Positions 42,778 to 51,899 of a stretch of DNA of 64,000 nt are shown here, in pieces. The translations under genes and the position numbers were made by a program. The DNA lies in NCBI GenBank assembly GCA_002354655.1, contig DELY01000044.1:153041-217040 (forward strand), written 5' to 3'. The stretch's first letter is position 1; the number at the start of each line of letters is the position of its first letter. Source of the stretch: Pseudomonas sp. UBA2684. Its GTDB lineage: Bacteria > Pseudomonadota > Gammaproteobacteria > Pseudomonadales > Pseudomonadaceae. Under the pieces are notes generated by a model. The model made no database searches and was not told the DNA's origin. It worked only from the letters and a program-made list of their open reading frames with translations.

Positions 42778-43643
42778 ACCGTTTATTGCCCCTGGCCCTC
42801 GCGGCGTTCGTGCTGGCTCCGTTCAGCGCCCCGCAGGCCACCGAAATTCTGCGCTGGGAACGCTTGCCCCTGGCTCTGCCGCTGGTGGTCGATCAGGAAC
42901 GCGTCGTCTTCGTCGAGCGCAATGTCCGCGTCGGCGTGCCCGCGTCGGTCGGCAGCCGCCTGCGCGTGCAGAGCGCCGCCGGGGCCATCTATCTGCTGGC
43001 GAGCGAGCCGATCGAACCGACCCGGCTGCAACTGCAGGATGCCGATACCGGCACTGTGATGCTGCTCGACATCGCCGCCGAACCCGCCCAGGACGGTCAC
43101 CCCCCCCTGGAGCCGGTGCGCATCATCGAGGCCGCGTCACCTGCTACTCAAACCAATACAGATGACAGCAGTGCCGCCTCGGCGCCTCCTGTGCGGGCCA
43201 CACCGCAGCCCGTGATCCTGACCCGCTACGCCGCCCAGAACCTCTATGCCCCGCTACGCACCGTCGAACCCGTGCCGGGTGTTACGCGCGTCACCCTGCG
43301 CCGCGACCTGCCGCTCGACACCCTACTGCCCACCCTGCCGGTACAAGCGCACGCGCTGGCAGCCTGGCGCCTGGACACCCTGTGGGTCAGCGCCGTGCGC
43401 CTGCGCAACCACAGCGCGCACTGGCTCGACCTGGACCCGCGCGCGCTGCAAGGGCACTTCCTCACCGCCACCTTCCAGCATTCGACGCTGGGGCCGAACG
43501 GCACGCCGGACGACAACACCGTCGTCTACCTCGTCACCCGTGGGCACGGGCTGGCGCAAGCCCTGCTGCCGACCCTTGCCCCCATCGACGCCGCCCTCAA
43601 CCTGCCCGTGCCATCACACGAGGGAGGCCGCGATGCACAGTAA
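42774..43643 (+). CDS. TIGR03749-family ICE protein (TraK/VirB9-like)
   Basis: A 289-residue exported protein with a signal peptide (LALAAFVLAPFSAPQATE). The mature part starts LRWERLPLALPLVVDQERVV, typical of TIGR03749 and analogous to TraK, an outer core-complex component. A Ser/Ala/Thr-rich linker lies near residue 125. It overlaps both neighbours (4 and 11 bases). Confidence 0.88.
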   Translation: MNRLLPLALAAFVLAPFSAPQATEILRWERLPLALPLVVDQERVVFVERNVRVGVPASVGSRLRVQSAAGAIYLLASEPIEPTRLQLQDADTGTVMLLDIAAEPAQDGHPPLEPVRIIEAASPATQTNTDDSSAASAPPVRATPQPVILTRYAAQNLYAPLRTVEPVPGVTRVTLRRDLPLDTLLPTLPVQAHALAAWRLDTLWVSAVRLRNHSAHWLDLDPRALQGHFLTATFQHSTLGPNGTPDDNTVVYLVTRGHGLAQALLPTLAPIDAALNLPVPSHEGGRDAQ

Positions 43644-45054
43644 TGGCCTGCTCAAGTGGCTGATGATCCCCCTGGTGCTGTTGCTGGTGTTCGTTGCCGT
43701 CAAGCTGTTCTCAGCCGGCAACGACGCGCCCGGCACAGCGGAAGATGCCAGCCGTCTCACGCCCGAGGAAGCCAAAGCGCTCGGCATCGAGGGCGACACC
43801 CCGCGCGACACCTTGGCAACACTGGTCGCCCAGGTCCGCCAGCTGCGCACCGAGTTGCAGACCGCACTGAGTGACAACAAGGTGCAGCGCGACGAGAACC
43901 AGCGCTTGCGCCAACGTGAAGGGTCCATCGATCAGCGCATCCAGAGCGCGCTCGACAGCGAGCGCGACCAGTTACATCAGGACCGCCAGCAGCTCAGCAG
44001 CGAACGCCAGCAAACCCAGGGCCTGCTGCAGCAACTGCAGCAGCGGCTCGATGCCATCGGTAAGGATGACCACGCCGACCTGCCGGTCGGCCTGGGTCTT
44101 GAGCCGAGCGACGGCCTGCCTGGCGACACCCTGCGTTGGATCGAACCGGAAGATCGGCGCGACGACGACCAGTCGCGCACCGCCGGCAATGCCGGCAGCT
44201 TCAGCTTTCCCACCCGCTTCGGACCGGCGCAGAAGACGCTGGAAACCACCGCCAGCTCGGCCGTCGACGCCGGTCGCCGCGCCGCAGGGGTGCCGGAGAC
44301 CACGGCGATTTACACCGTGCCGACCAACTCGACCCTGATGGGCTCGATCGCCATGACGGCGTTGATCGGCCGCGTCCCCATCGATGGCACTGTCAACGAC
44401 CCCTACCCCTTCAAAGTGCTGATCGGGCGGGACAACCTCACCGCCAACGGTATCGAAATACCGGATGTGGCCGGCGCCGTGGTCAGCGGCACAGCCTCGG
44501 GTGACTGGACGCTGTCCTGCGTGCGCGGGCAGATCCGTTCGGTCACCTTCGTCTTCGAGGACGGCACCATCCGCACCCTGCCGAAAGACGACGAGCGCGG
44601 CGGCAACCGCCAGAACAGCAGTGGCAGTAACACTCAGGACGGCCTGGGCTGGATCAGCGACCCGCATGGCATCCCCTGCGTATCCGGCCAACGGCGCAGC
44701 AACGCCCAGCAGTACCTCGGCACGCAAGCCCTGATCACCGCGGCCGGTGCCGGTGTCGCCTCGCTGATCGACTCTGACAGCGGTCAGGTTTCCTACATGA
44801 GCAGCGACGGCTCGGTCGGCACCGTAGGCATCGGCGCCAACGAAGCCATGGGCCGTATCCTCGCCGGTGGCGTGCAGGACATGTCCGCCTGGGTCAACCA
44901 GCTCTACGGCCAGGCGTTCGCGGCGGTCTACGTCAAGCCCGGCGCTCAGGTAGCCGTGCACCTCGAACACCCCCTGACCCTCGACTACGACCCAGCCGGT
45001 CGCCGCGTCGACCATCGCCTTGGAGGGCTGCTCTATGCACAAGACCTGGACTAA
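43633..45054 (+). CDS. TIGR03752-family ICE protein (TraB/VirB10-like)
   Basis: A 473-residue protein. An N-terminal transmembrane helix (WLMIPLVLLLVFVAVKLF) is followed by a coiled coil (about residues 60-140, Gln/Arg-rich) and a C-terminal VirB10-like beta-barrel domain (IYTVPTNSTLMGSIAMTALI, GRVPIDGTVNDPYPFKVLIG). It spans the envelope as core-complex scaffold. The ATG at 43633 starts inside the previous gene. Confidence 0.9.
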   Translation: MHSNGLLKWLMIPLVLLLVFVAVKLFSAGNDAPGTAEDASRLTPEEAKALGIEGDTPRDTLATLVAQVRQLRTELQTALSDNKVQRDENQRLRQREGSIDQRIQSALDSERDQLHQDRQQLSSERQQTQGLLQQLQQRLDAIGKDDHADLPVGLGLEPSDGLPGDTLRWIEPEDRRDDDQSRTAGNAGSFSFPTRFGPAQKTLETTASSAVDAGRRAAGVPETTAIYTVPTNSTLMGSIAMTALIGRVPIDGTVNDPYPFKVLIGRDNLTANGIEIPDVAGAVVSGTASGDWTLSCVRGQIRSVTFVFEDGTIRTLPKDDERGGNRQNSSGSNTQDGLGWISDPHGIPCVSGQRRSNAQQYLGTQALITAAGAGVASLIDSDSGQVSYMSSDGSVGTVGIGANEAMGRILAGGVQDMSAWVNQLYGQAFAAVYVKPGAQVAVHLEHPLTLDYDPAGRRVDHRLGGLLYAQDLD

Positions 45055-45454
45055 CGGCCTGACCCTGCTGGCCATGGCGCTGCTGCTCGGTGGCTGCGCC
45101 ACCAGCAAGGAAGATCTGTTGCCACACGACAACCGCAGCATGCTCGATATCTGGACCGTCGAGACCGGCGGCGGCAGCGCCCGGCAACTGCTCGATGCGC
45201 GCCAGGCGCTGCGCCGGCCACTGAGCGAAGCCGATGTCCAGGCCGCGCCGGCCGTGCAGGCCCGCTATACCCGCACGGCACAGAATGAGATCTACCGGCA
45301 GTTCCACCGCCTGCCCAATCCCGATCTGCTGATGTACGTGTTTCCCCACCTGGCCGGCAGCGACCCGGTGCCGGTGCCCGGCTACACCACGCTGTTTCCC
45401 CTGTACCAGCGGGTGCAGTACGCCCTGCCTGGCGAGCGGCTGGAGGACTACTGA
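45035..45454 (+). CDS. TIGR03751-family ICE lipoprotein (VirB7/TraV-like)
   Basis: A 139-residue lipoprotein with lipobox LLGGC (Cys about 20). The mature part includes TGGGSARQLLDARQALRRPL and a C-terminal FPLYQRVQYALPGERLEDY. The family is the outer-membrane anchor of the core complex. GGAGG lies before the ATG at 45035. Its TGA overlaps the ATG of the ATPase gene. Confidence 0.86.
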   Translation: MHKTWTNGLTLLAMALLLGGCATSKEDLLPHDNRSMLDIWTVETGGGSARQLLDARQALRRPLSEADVQAAPAVQARYTRTAQNEIYRQFHRLPNPDLLMYVFPHLAGSDPVPVPGYTTLFPLYQRVQYALPGERLEDY

Positions 45455-48318
45455 TGGCCTGGCCGTGGTTCATGCGCCGGCCCCAGGCCGAGGAAGCCGC
45501 ACCACCTGCAGACGCCTGGGCGCGCCACGTCGCCGAGCTGCACGCCCACGGCCTCGCCGAACCCACGGCACAGAGCACGCGTCGGCCAGCCACCCAGGCC
45601 GATGAGCAGGCGCTCTACAACGTGGCGCCCTCTTTCGCCGATCGGCTGCCGTGGGCCGAGTACCTACCCGAGTCGCAGTGCATGCTGCTCGATGACGGCA
45701 CCTCGGTCGCCGCCTTCTACGAACTGCTACCGGTCGGCACCGAGGGACGCGAACCGGCCTGGCTGCTGCAGGTGCGCGACACCCTGGAGAACGTGCTGCA
45801 GGATGCCTTCGATGAGCTGGAGAACAACCCCTGGGTCGTGCAGTTCTACGCCCAGGACGACCCCAGCTGGGAGCGCTACCTCGACGCGCTGCGTGCCTAT
45901 ATCCAGCCGCGCGCCCAGGGCAGCGCCTTTACCGAGTTCTACCTGCGCGTCTTCGGCCATCACCTGCAGGCCATCGCCAAGCCTGGCGGGCTGTTCGAGG
46001 ACAGCACCGTCACCCGCCTGCCCTGGCGCGGGCAAACCCGCCGCACCCGGCTGGTCGTCTACCGCCGGGTCGGCCAGGTCCCGCAGCGCCGCGGGCAATC
46101 GTCCGAGCAGGCGCTCAACCGGGTGTGCGAGCGCCTCATCGGCGGCCTGGCCCACGCCGGTGTGCGCGCCCGCCGGCTGGGCGCGGCGGACATTCACGCC
46201 TGGCTGTTGCGCTGGTTCAACCCGAATCCGACTCAGCTCGGCCACACCGCCGCAGACCGCGAACGCTTCTATGCCCTGACCCGCTACCCGGACGAACAGG
46301 AGTCTGGTGAGGTCGAGCTGGCCAGCGGCACGGACTTCAGCCAGCGCCTGTTCTTCGGCCAACCTCGCTCGGATGTCGCAGAGGGATTGTGGTACTTCGA
46401 CGGCATGCCGCACCGCGCCATTGCCGTCGACCGCCTGCGCAGCCCGCCGAGCACTGGCCATGTCACCGGCGAAACCCGTAAGGGCGAGGCGATTAACGCG
46501 CTGTTCGACCAACTGCCGGAAGACACCATTCAGTGCCTGACGCTGGTCATCACCCCACAGGACGTGCTCGAAGCGTACCTCAACCATCTGGGCCGCAAGG
46601 CCGTGGGTGACACCCTCGCCTCGGAACAGGCCCGCGCCGATGTGCAGCAGGCCCGCCACCTGATCGGCAGCGCCCACAAGCTGTATCGCGGCGCCCTGAC
46701 CTTTTACCTGCGCGGCCGCGACCAGGCGGAACTGGACGCCCGCGGCCTGCAACTGGGCAACGTACTGCTCGGCGCCGGCCTGCAGCCGGTGCGCGAAGAG
46801 GATGAGGTGGCCCCGCTCAACACCTACCTGCGCGGGTTACCCTGCGTCTACGACCCGGCAAAAGACCGGCAGCAGTGGTACACCCAGTTGATGTTCGCCC
46901 AGCACGTGGCGAACCTGGCGCCGCTGTGGGGCCGCAGCCAGGGCACCGGCCACCCGGGCCTCACCCTGTTCAATCGCGGCGGCGGGCCGATCACCTTCGA
47001 CCCGCTCAATCGCCTCGACCGGCAGATGAACGCCCACCTGTTTCTCGCCGGCCCGACCGGCTCCGGCAAGTCGGCCACGCTGAACAACCTGCTCAACCAG
47101 GTCACCGCCATCTACCGGCCGCGGCTGTTCATCGTCGAGGCGGGCAACTCCTTTGGCCTGTACGGCGACTTCGCCGCGCGCCTGGGCCTCAGCGTACATC
47201 GGGTCAAGCTCGCGCCGGGGGCCGGGGTCAGTCTGGCGCCCTTCGCCGACGCCCAGCGCCTGGTGGAAACCCCCAGCCAGGTGCAGACGCTCGATGCCGA
47301 TGCCCTGGACGACGAGCACGCGGCGCACGAGGGTGACGAGCAGCGCGACGTGCTCGGCGAGTTGGAGATCACCGCGCGGCTGATGATCACCGGTGGCGAG
47401 GACAAGGAAGAAGCGCGCATGACCCGTGCGGATCGCAGCCTGATCCGCCAGTGCATCCTCGACGCCGCACGGCGGTGCGTGGATACCCAGCGCACGGTGC
47501 TCACCCGTGATGTGCGCGATGCGCTGCGCGAGCGCAGCCGCGACACCGGCCTGCCCGAGCTGCGCCGGGCCCGACTGCTGGAGATGGCCGATGCCATGGA
47601 CATGTTCACCCAGGGCAGCGATGGCGAGATGTTCGACCGCCCCGGCACGCCCTGGCCGGAAGCCGACATCACCATCGTCGACTTGGCCACCTATGCCCGC
47701 GAGGGCTACAACGCACAGCTCTCCATCGCCTACATCTCGCTGATCAACACGGTCAACAACATCGCCGAGCGCGACCAGTTTCTCGGCCGGCCCATCATCA
47801 ACGTCACCGACGAAGGGCACATCATCACCAAGAACCCGCTGCTCGCGCCCTACATCGTCAAGATCACCAAAATGTGGCGCAAGCTGGGGGCCTGGTTCTG
47901 GCTGGCGACGCAAAACCTGGACGACCTGCCCAAGGCCGCCGAGCCGATGCTCAACATGATGGAGTGGTGGCTGTGTCTGGGCATGCCGCCGGACGAAGTG
48001 GAGAAGATCGCCAAGTTCCGCGAACTCACCCCGGCGCAGAAGACCCTGATGCTCTCGGCCCGCAAAGAGGCCGGCAAGTTCTCGGAGGGGGTGATTTTGT
48101 CGCGCAGCATGGAGCTGCTGTTTCGCGCGGTGCCGCCCAGCCTCTATCTGGCGCTCGCGCAAACCGAACCGGAAGAAAAAGCCGAGCGTTACCAGCTCAT
48201 GCAGCAGCATGGCATCAGCGAACTCGACGCCGCGCTCAAGATCGCCGAGCACATCGACCGCGCGCGTGCTATCACCTCACTGCCGCAGGACTGGGCCAGC
48301 CCGCGGCAGCCCCACTGA
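45454..48318 (+). CDS. Conjugative transfer ATPase, PFL_4706 family (VirB4/TraC-like)
   Basis: A 954-residue VirB4-class ATPase. Walker A is GPTGSGKS at residues 533-540, Walker B lies in RPIINVTDEGHIITKNPLL, and the N-terminal domain carries APSFADRLPWAEYLPESQCM. The TIGR03744/PFL_4706 group energises T4SS assembly in this ICE class. The gene is overlapped by long but implausible antisense frames. Confidence 0.93.
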   Translation: MAWPWFMRRPQAEEAAPPADAWARHVAELHAHGLAEPTAQSTRRPATQADEQALYNVAPSFADRLPWAEYLPESQCMLLDDGTSVAAFYELLPVGTEGREPAWLLQVRDTLENVLQDAFDELENNPWVVQFYAQDDPSWERYLDALRAYIQPRAQGSAFTEFYLRVFGHHLQAIAKPGGLFEDSTVTRLPWRGQTRRTRLVVYRRVGQVPQRRGQSSEQALNRVCERLIGGLAHAGVRARRLGAADIHAWLLRWFNPNPTQLGHTAADRERFYALTRYPDEQESGEVELASGTDFSQRLFFGQPRSDVAEGLWYFDGMPHRAIAVDRLRSPPSTGHVTGETRKGEAINALFDQLPEDTIQCLTLVITPQDVLEAYLNHLGRKAVGDTLASEQARADVQQARHLIGSAHKLYRGALTFYLRGRDQAELDARGLQLGNVLLGAGLQPVREEDEVAPLNTYLRGLPCVYDPAKDRQQWYTQLMFAQHVANLAPLWGRSQGTGHPGLTLFNRGGGPITFDPLNRLDRQMNAHLFLAGPTGSGKSATLNNLLNQVTAIYRPRLFIVEAGNSFGLYGDFAARLGLSVHRVKLAPGAGVSLAPFADAQRLVETPSQVQTLDADALDDEHAAHEGDEQRDVLGELEITARLMITGGEDKEEARMTRADRSLIRQCILDAARRCVDTQRTVLTRDVRDALRERSRDTGLPELRRARLLEMADAMDMFTQGSDGEMFDRPGTPWPEADITIVDLATYAREGYNAQLSIAYISLINTVNNIAERDQFLGRPIINVTDEGHIITKNPLLAPYIVKITKMWRKLGAWFWLATQNLDDLPKAAEPMLNMMEWWLCLGMPPDEVEKIAKFRELTPAQKTLMLSARKEAGKFSEGVILSRSMELLFRAVPPSLYLALAQTEPEEKAERYQLMQQHGISELDAALKIAEHIDRARAITSLPQDWASPRQPH

Positions 48319-48330
48319 GGAATCCGCAGC

Positions 48331-48717
48331 ATGAACAAACACCCCATCTCTGGCAGAATCAGGTACTTCTCCGGAGCCCACCCCCTCGATATGCCGCTGC
48401 CCTACGACATCCTGCGTTTGTTCACCTCCGCGCAGGGCTATCTCGTCGAGATCGAACACCTGGCAGGCCAGGCCGCTGCGGCACCAGCCGCGCGGGAATG
48501 GCTCTGGGTCACGGATCGCTCCGTCACCAGCCTGCGTGCCCTGCACACGGAAAGCGATACGCCGCAGGTGCACCATTTCCGCGAAGCGCAGTTGCAGCTC
48601 GAAGGCATACGCGCGCAGTTGATGTGGCCCAACGGTGACCGCCAGGCGCTCATGGCCTGCTCGATGCCGGCACTGCCTGCCACGCAACACCAGCTCATCC
48701 ACAATCATCTGAGTTGA
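48331..48717 (+). CDS. Hypothetical protein downstream of the transfer ATPase
   Basis: A 128-residue soluble protein (start MNKHPISGRIRYFSGAHPLD). No signal, membrane helix or recognised domain; contains REWLWVTDRSVTSLRALHTE and FREAQLQLEGIRAQLMWPNG. It follows the ATPase gene by 12 bases on the same strand with GAGGA upstream, so it is probably co-expressed. Its 3' end runs up to the convergent RES toxin remnant. Confidence 0.65.
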   Translation: MNKHPISGRIRYFSGAHPLDMPLPYDILRLFTSAQGYLVEIEHLAGQAAAAPAAREWLWVTDRSVTSLRALHTESDTPQVHHFREAQLQLEGIRAQLMWPNGDRQALMACSMPALPATQHQLIHNHLS

Positions 48718-48721
48718 ACAC

Positions 48722-49246
48722 TCACCGTAGCGCGAGTTTCTGCAACGCCCCGCCCGGGTCATAGACGCGCAACTGCGCCGGTGATCTTGCCGAGCTGCGG
48801 TAGATCACCAGGTTGGTTCCCCCTGGCCGCGCCTGGGAGGGAAAGAGGATACCGTCCAGTCAGGCCGCTACCACGTCGTCAGCCATGTACCAGGTCGGCG
48901 GCTCGATGGATCTGCCGAACCATTCCGCCCGCCAGTCCACTGCAAAATCGGCCCACAGCGATGACCAGTGCTCGGGATCAAAGCCTGCACTCAGGTCGGC
49001 TACGCGCAATCCGTTGACGAAGAAGGTGCAGATCGTACCCGGGCGCAACCACGGATTGTCCTGCTTGTACTCCGCCAGCGCCGTCGACTCATCCAGCGAC
49101 AGGTACAGCGCCTCCTGCTCGGGACGGTTGAAACGACCACCCTGGCACGCCGCGCCCATACCGGACAGCGGCGAGCTGGCGTAGGCCGGCACGATGACCC
49201 GATAGAAGGCCACGTCCCCGCCCTCGCCGAGGGTTATCGAAATCAT
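48722..49246 (-). pseudogene. RES-domain toxin gene with premature TGA
   Basis: A 174-codon RES-type toxin (NAD-degrading in characterised relatives). The first 128 codons encode FYRVIVPAYASSPLSGMGAA, GGRFNRPEQEALYLSLDEST and WRAEWFGRSIEPPTWYMADD. A TGA (48860-48862) then interrupts the frame, which continues without shift as LDGILFPSQARPGGTNLVIY and ends in VYDPGGALQKLALR. The stop replaces what is normally a Gly codon (GGA to TGA). The C-terminal part contains the conserved GGTNLVIY strand, so the toxin is probably inactive. Its start overlaps the antitoxin stop. Confidence 0.85.
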
Positions 49247-49551
49247 CCGGCGGAACCACCGGCGAGGGATTCCAGATAGGCGATCACCGCATCAGCCCGC
49301 CCTTCCTGGATCAGGTCATCGGCTGTTTTGTAGCCAAAGGCCCGCAGCGGCTCGTTGCGCACCAGGAAGGCCGCACGCTCAAGGTCTCCGGTCATCTCGG
49401 TGGCCACGGCCAGCACCTTCACCATGTCCTGCAGGTACTTCTGCAACTGCGGGGCCTGAGGCCGGGCGGTCGGTGTATTGCGATGCACGTGCGCGCGTTC
49501 GGCCAGTTCCTGCACCCGAAAGCCAAAGAACTCACCTACCCTGTCCGGCAA
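49243..49551 (-). CDS. Xre/MbcA-type antitoxin, probably 5'-damaged
   Basis: The C-terminal DUF2384 part is clear (YLQDMVKVLAVATEMTGDLE, AAFLVRNEPLRAFGYKTADD), preceded by a helix-turn-helix remnant (GEFFGFRVQELAERAHVHRN). Relatives have about 120 or more residues with a longer N-terminus. Here no ATG with a ribosome-binding site fits; the TTG at 49551 is the nearest candidate, while the frame stays open to 49839 with unconvincing sequence. Antitoxin first with a 4-base overlap onto the RES gene is the standard order. Confidence 0.6.
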   Translation of the reverse strand: MPDRVGEFFGFRVQELAERAHVHRNTPTARPQAPQLQKYLQDMVKVLAVATEMTGDLERAAFLVRNEPLRAFGYKTADDLIQEGRADAVIAYLESLAGGSAG

Positions 49552-49714
49552 CGACCCTGACGCTAATTGCCTTTGCCGATGCCCAGAGCAAAGCGGACAC
49601 GCCGATTTCCGATTCCTTGTCGTGCGCCTCGCCGTGCTGCGCTCGACTGATACGGCAAGTCGGTAGCCAGGATCTGCAAGGCTACGGCGCCGCATTGCCG
49701 CGCTGACCCGCCCC

Positions 49715-49852
49715 GTTCGCTCCGCATCCCCGTGCGAACAGCCACCGCCAACACGGTGGTCGATGCCCAGTTCATCTCGACACCATCCTATCGTCCTCGG
49801 AGCCAAGCCCTCCAAGGGCGTACCTCTGGGCTCTCCCACGGAGGTCTATGCC
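49715..49852 (+). ncRNA. Structured 5' leader of radC (radC-motif-like)
   Basis: Hairpin 1 is GTTCGC / GCGAAC (49715-49720, 49734-49739) with CCGCATCCC in the loop. Hairpin 2 is CCACCG / CGGTGG (49742-49747, 49754-49759). TCGATGCCCAGTTC follows. Layout and loop sequence match the leader at 19897, while hairpin 2 differs in sequence but keeps pairing. Position directly upstream of a radC-type gene fits the published radC RNA motif. Confidence 0.6.
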
Positions 49853-50353
49853 ATGCTCACATCCCTCGCCCGTCTCGACGCCCCAGCAGAACCCTGCTCT
49901 GCATCGGTTCTCGCCTATGAGAACCGCATCATCACCCAAGCCATTGCCATCCTGGAGCGTAGGCTCTTCGTCGATGGCCCGCCGATGTCGGACCCACAGG
50001 TCACCGGCGACTACCTGCGCCTGAAGCTGATGCCGGAACCCAGCGAAGTCTTCGTTGCCGTCTTTCTGAATGCCAAACATCAGGTCATCGCCTGTGAAAC
50101 TCTGTTCAGAGGCACCATCGATGCAGCTCAGATACATCCCCGTGTGGTGGTTCAGCGGGCGCTGCTTCATAACGCCTCGGCTCTGATCGTCTCGCATCAA
50201 CACCCCTCGGGTTGCTCAGAACCCTCATCCTCGGATGAGCGCCTGACCCAGCGCCTGAAAAGTGCGCTGGAGTCCGTCGATGTGCGCCTGTTGGATCACT
50301 TCATCATCGGCAAAGGTCAGCCGTTCTCGTTCGCGGAGCATGCCCTGCTGTAG
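49853..50353 (+). CDS. radC: RadC-family JAB-domain protein
   Basis: A 166-residue MPN/JAMM-fold protein. The metal-binding signature SHQHPSGCSEPSSSD is complete (HxH, S and D). Chromosomal RadC is about 225 residues with an N-terminal helix-hairpin-helix domain; the mobile-element type, like this one, lacks it. Role in ICE biology is unknown; such genes are common in ICEs, often beside anti-restriction functions. The ATG at 49853 has GGAGG upstream. Confidence 0.9.
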   Translation: MLTSLARLDAPAEPCSASVLAYENRIITQAIAILERRLFVDGPPMSDPQVTGDYLRLKLMPEPSEVFVAVFLNAKHQVIACETLFRGTIDAAQIHPRVVVQRALLHNASALIVSHQHPSGCSEPSSSDERLTQRLKSALESVDVRLLDHFIIGKGQPFSFAEHALL

Positions 50354-50521
50354 TCCTTCGTGGCCGTGCGACGCCTCCTCCCTCACCCGCCCAGAGCCGG
50401 CCGTCCACGTGGACGCGCCGGCTCGCGATCAAATCGGCGCGCCGCGATTCCCGTTTGTTTGTCGTCGCGCCCCCGGCCAGCGAGTCAACTGTCCGTACAG
50501 TCCACCTCAGGGTCCTTCGAC

Positions 50522-50959
50522 ATGCCAGCCAAACGTCCCTGCCTGTCCCCATTGCGCAAGTACCTACGTGCCGCAGCGCTGTGCGCCGTGCTGCTCGGCC
50601 CCCAGGCGCAGGCCGCTGACATCCTGGTCGTCACCGATGGTCAGCACCCGGTGCAAGCCGCCAGCGGCGCTCGGCTTATCGAGTTGGACCAACCCGCACG
50701 CCTCCAGGCCGAGCTGAGCGCCCACTTACCAGCCGATCCCTCGCGCGGCGCCACCCTGGTGCAACAGCGGCTGAAAAGCGGAGGGCTCGAACTGCAACAA
50801 CGCCTCGGCGCGGCCTATCAGGGTGTAGTCGATGCCTGGAGCCTCGGCGTGACAACGATTCCTGCGGTGATCGTCGATCACCGTTATGTGGTTTATGGCG
50901 AGCCGGACGTCGCCAAGGCGGTTGCGCTGATCGAAGCACACCGGAGGACGCAACCATGA
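50522..50959 (+). CDS. TIGR03757-family ICE protein
   Basis: A 145-residue exported protein (signal peptide ending LLGPQAQAAD). The mature part starts ILVVTDGQHPV and ends LGVTTIPAVIVDHRYVVYGE, a thioredoxin-like TrbC/TIGR03757 pattern. The cis-Pro in TTIPAV is present but there is no CxxC. It begins the second T4SS gene group and overlaps the next gene by four bases. A long hairpin (GCCGGC-CGTCCA arms, about 50393-50419) lies upstream. Confidence 0.86.
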   Translation: MPAKRPCLSPLRKYLRAAALCAVLLGPQAQAADILVVTDGQHPVQAASGARLIELDQPARLQAELSAHLPADPSRGATLVQQRLKSGGLELQQRLGAAYQGVVDAWSLGVTTIPAVIVDHRYVVYGEPDVAKAVALIEAHRRTQP

Positions 50960-51891
50960 TGCGTTCTCCCCGCCTGCGCGCCGGCATCGCCACCCTCTTG
51001 CTGACGATCGGAGCACCGTCGTTTGCGCTCACCACGGCGACCATCGCGTCTTCGACGCTCTCGTCGGACTGCCTGGCATACCGCGTGGTCGGCATCTGCT
51101 TCTGGCTGCGCTGCACGAGTTCCGGCTGCTCAGTGGAGACCTCGGTCAAGGTGCGCCACTTCGTGCCGGATGCGGTGGTGTCCAGCTACGCCAACACTGG
51201 CGCCAATCCCTGGCTGGAGGTGCGGCCGATGAGCCCACCCAACGCCACGGCGCAGGGCGGCGGCGACGGCACGACCAACCACGACAGCGAAAACAACCTG
51301 GCCAAGTTCAAGAACGCCGACGTGATCGGCCATCCCGGCGGCTATGTGTTCAGCCAGTTCGCTTCCGGTTTCGGCTACAGCTGCGAAGGCGCCGGCACCG
51401 CCTTCATGCCCTATTTGCTGAGCCCCCTCGACACCCTCGCGTGGCGCTACAACATCCCCGAGATGCTCTACCCGGAGGCGCTGACGCCCGGCGAACGCGA
51501 GATCGGCACCCGCACCAACCGCAATCTCTGGGGCAACGTCTACCCACGCGGCGGTTTTCTGCACCAGAGCGACGACTACCTGGCAGGAGCCGTGGTGGCC
51601 CAGCGCGCCGGAGATATCGTCACCCGCCGCGGCCAACTCCACGTCTACCAGCCGCTGCTCGCGAACGCCAAGGATGGCTACTGGCCAGCCGGCGCGCTGG
51701 TCGAAAGCGACGCGCAGACAGGTAAGTGGCAAGAGCTGACACCCACCCTCGCCCGCACCTGCGCGGTCTTCCCGCACAGCGACGTCCGCGTACAGGCGCA
51801 GCAAGGCGATTACGCCTGGGCGCTGTGGCGGCCCTACAGCTGCTGCAAACGCGAAGGCCAGGTGTTTCTGGGCAGCGTCGATTTCGACTGA
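50956..51891 (+). CDS. TIGR03756-family ICE protein (TraU-like)
   Basis: A 311-residue exported protein with signal peptide (IATLLLTIGAPSFALTT). Several cysteines (SDCLAYRVVGICFWLRCTSS, SYSCEGAG-like GYSCEGAGT, SCCKREGQVFLG) fit the TraU family, whose members form disulphides in the periplasm and take part in mating-pair assembly. Confidence 0.87.
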   Translation: MMRSPRLRAGIATLLLTIGAPSFALTTATIASSTLSSDCLAYRVVGICFWLRCTSSGCSVETSVKVRHFVPDAVVSSYANTGANPWLEVRPMSPPNATAQGGGDGTTNHDSENNLAKFKNADVIGHPGGYVFSQFASGFGYSCEGAGTAFMPYLLSPLDTLAWRYNIPEMLYPEALTPGEREIGTRTNRNLWGNVYPRGGFLHQSDDYLAGAVVAQRAGDIVTRRGQLHVYQPLLANAKDGYWPAGALVESDAQTGKWQELTPTLARTCAVFPHSDVRVQAQQGDYAWALWRPYSCCKREGQVFLGSVDFD

Positions 51892-51899
51892 GGCCGGCC

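Noticed and set aside
46837-48252. 471-codon open frame on the minus strand
   Set aside because: It lies wholly antisense to the VirB4-type ATPase gene; its product is His/Gly/Arg-rich with no domain. It is a typical chance frame in GC-rich DNA.
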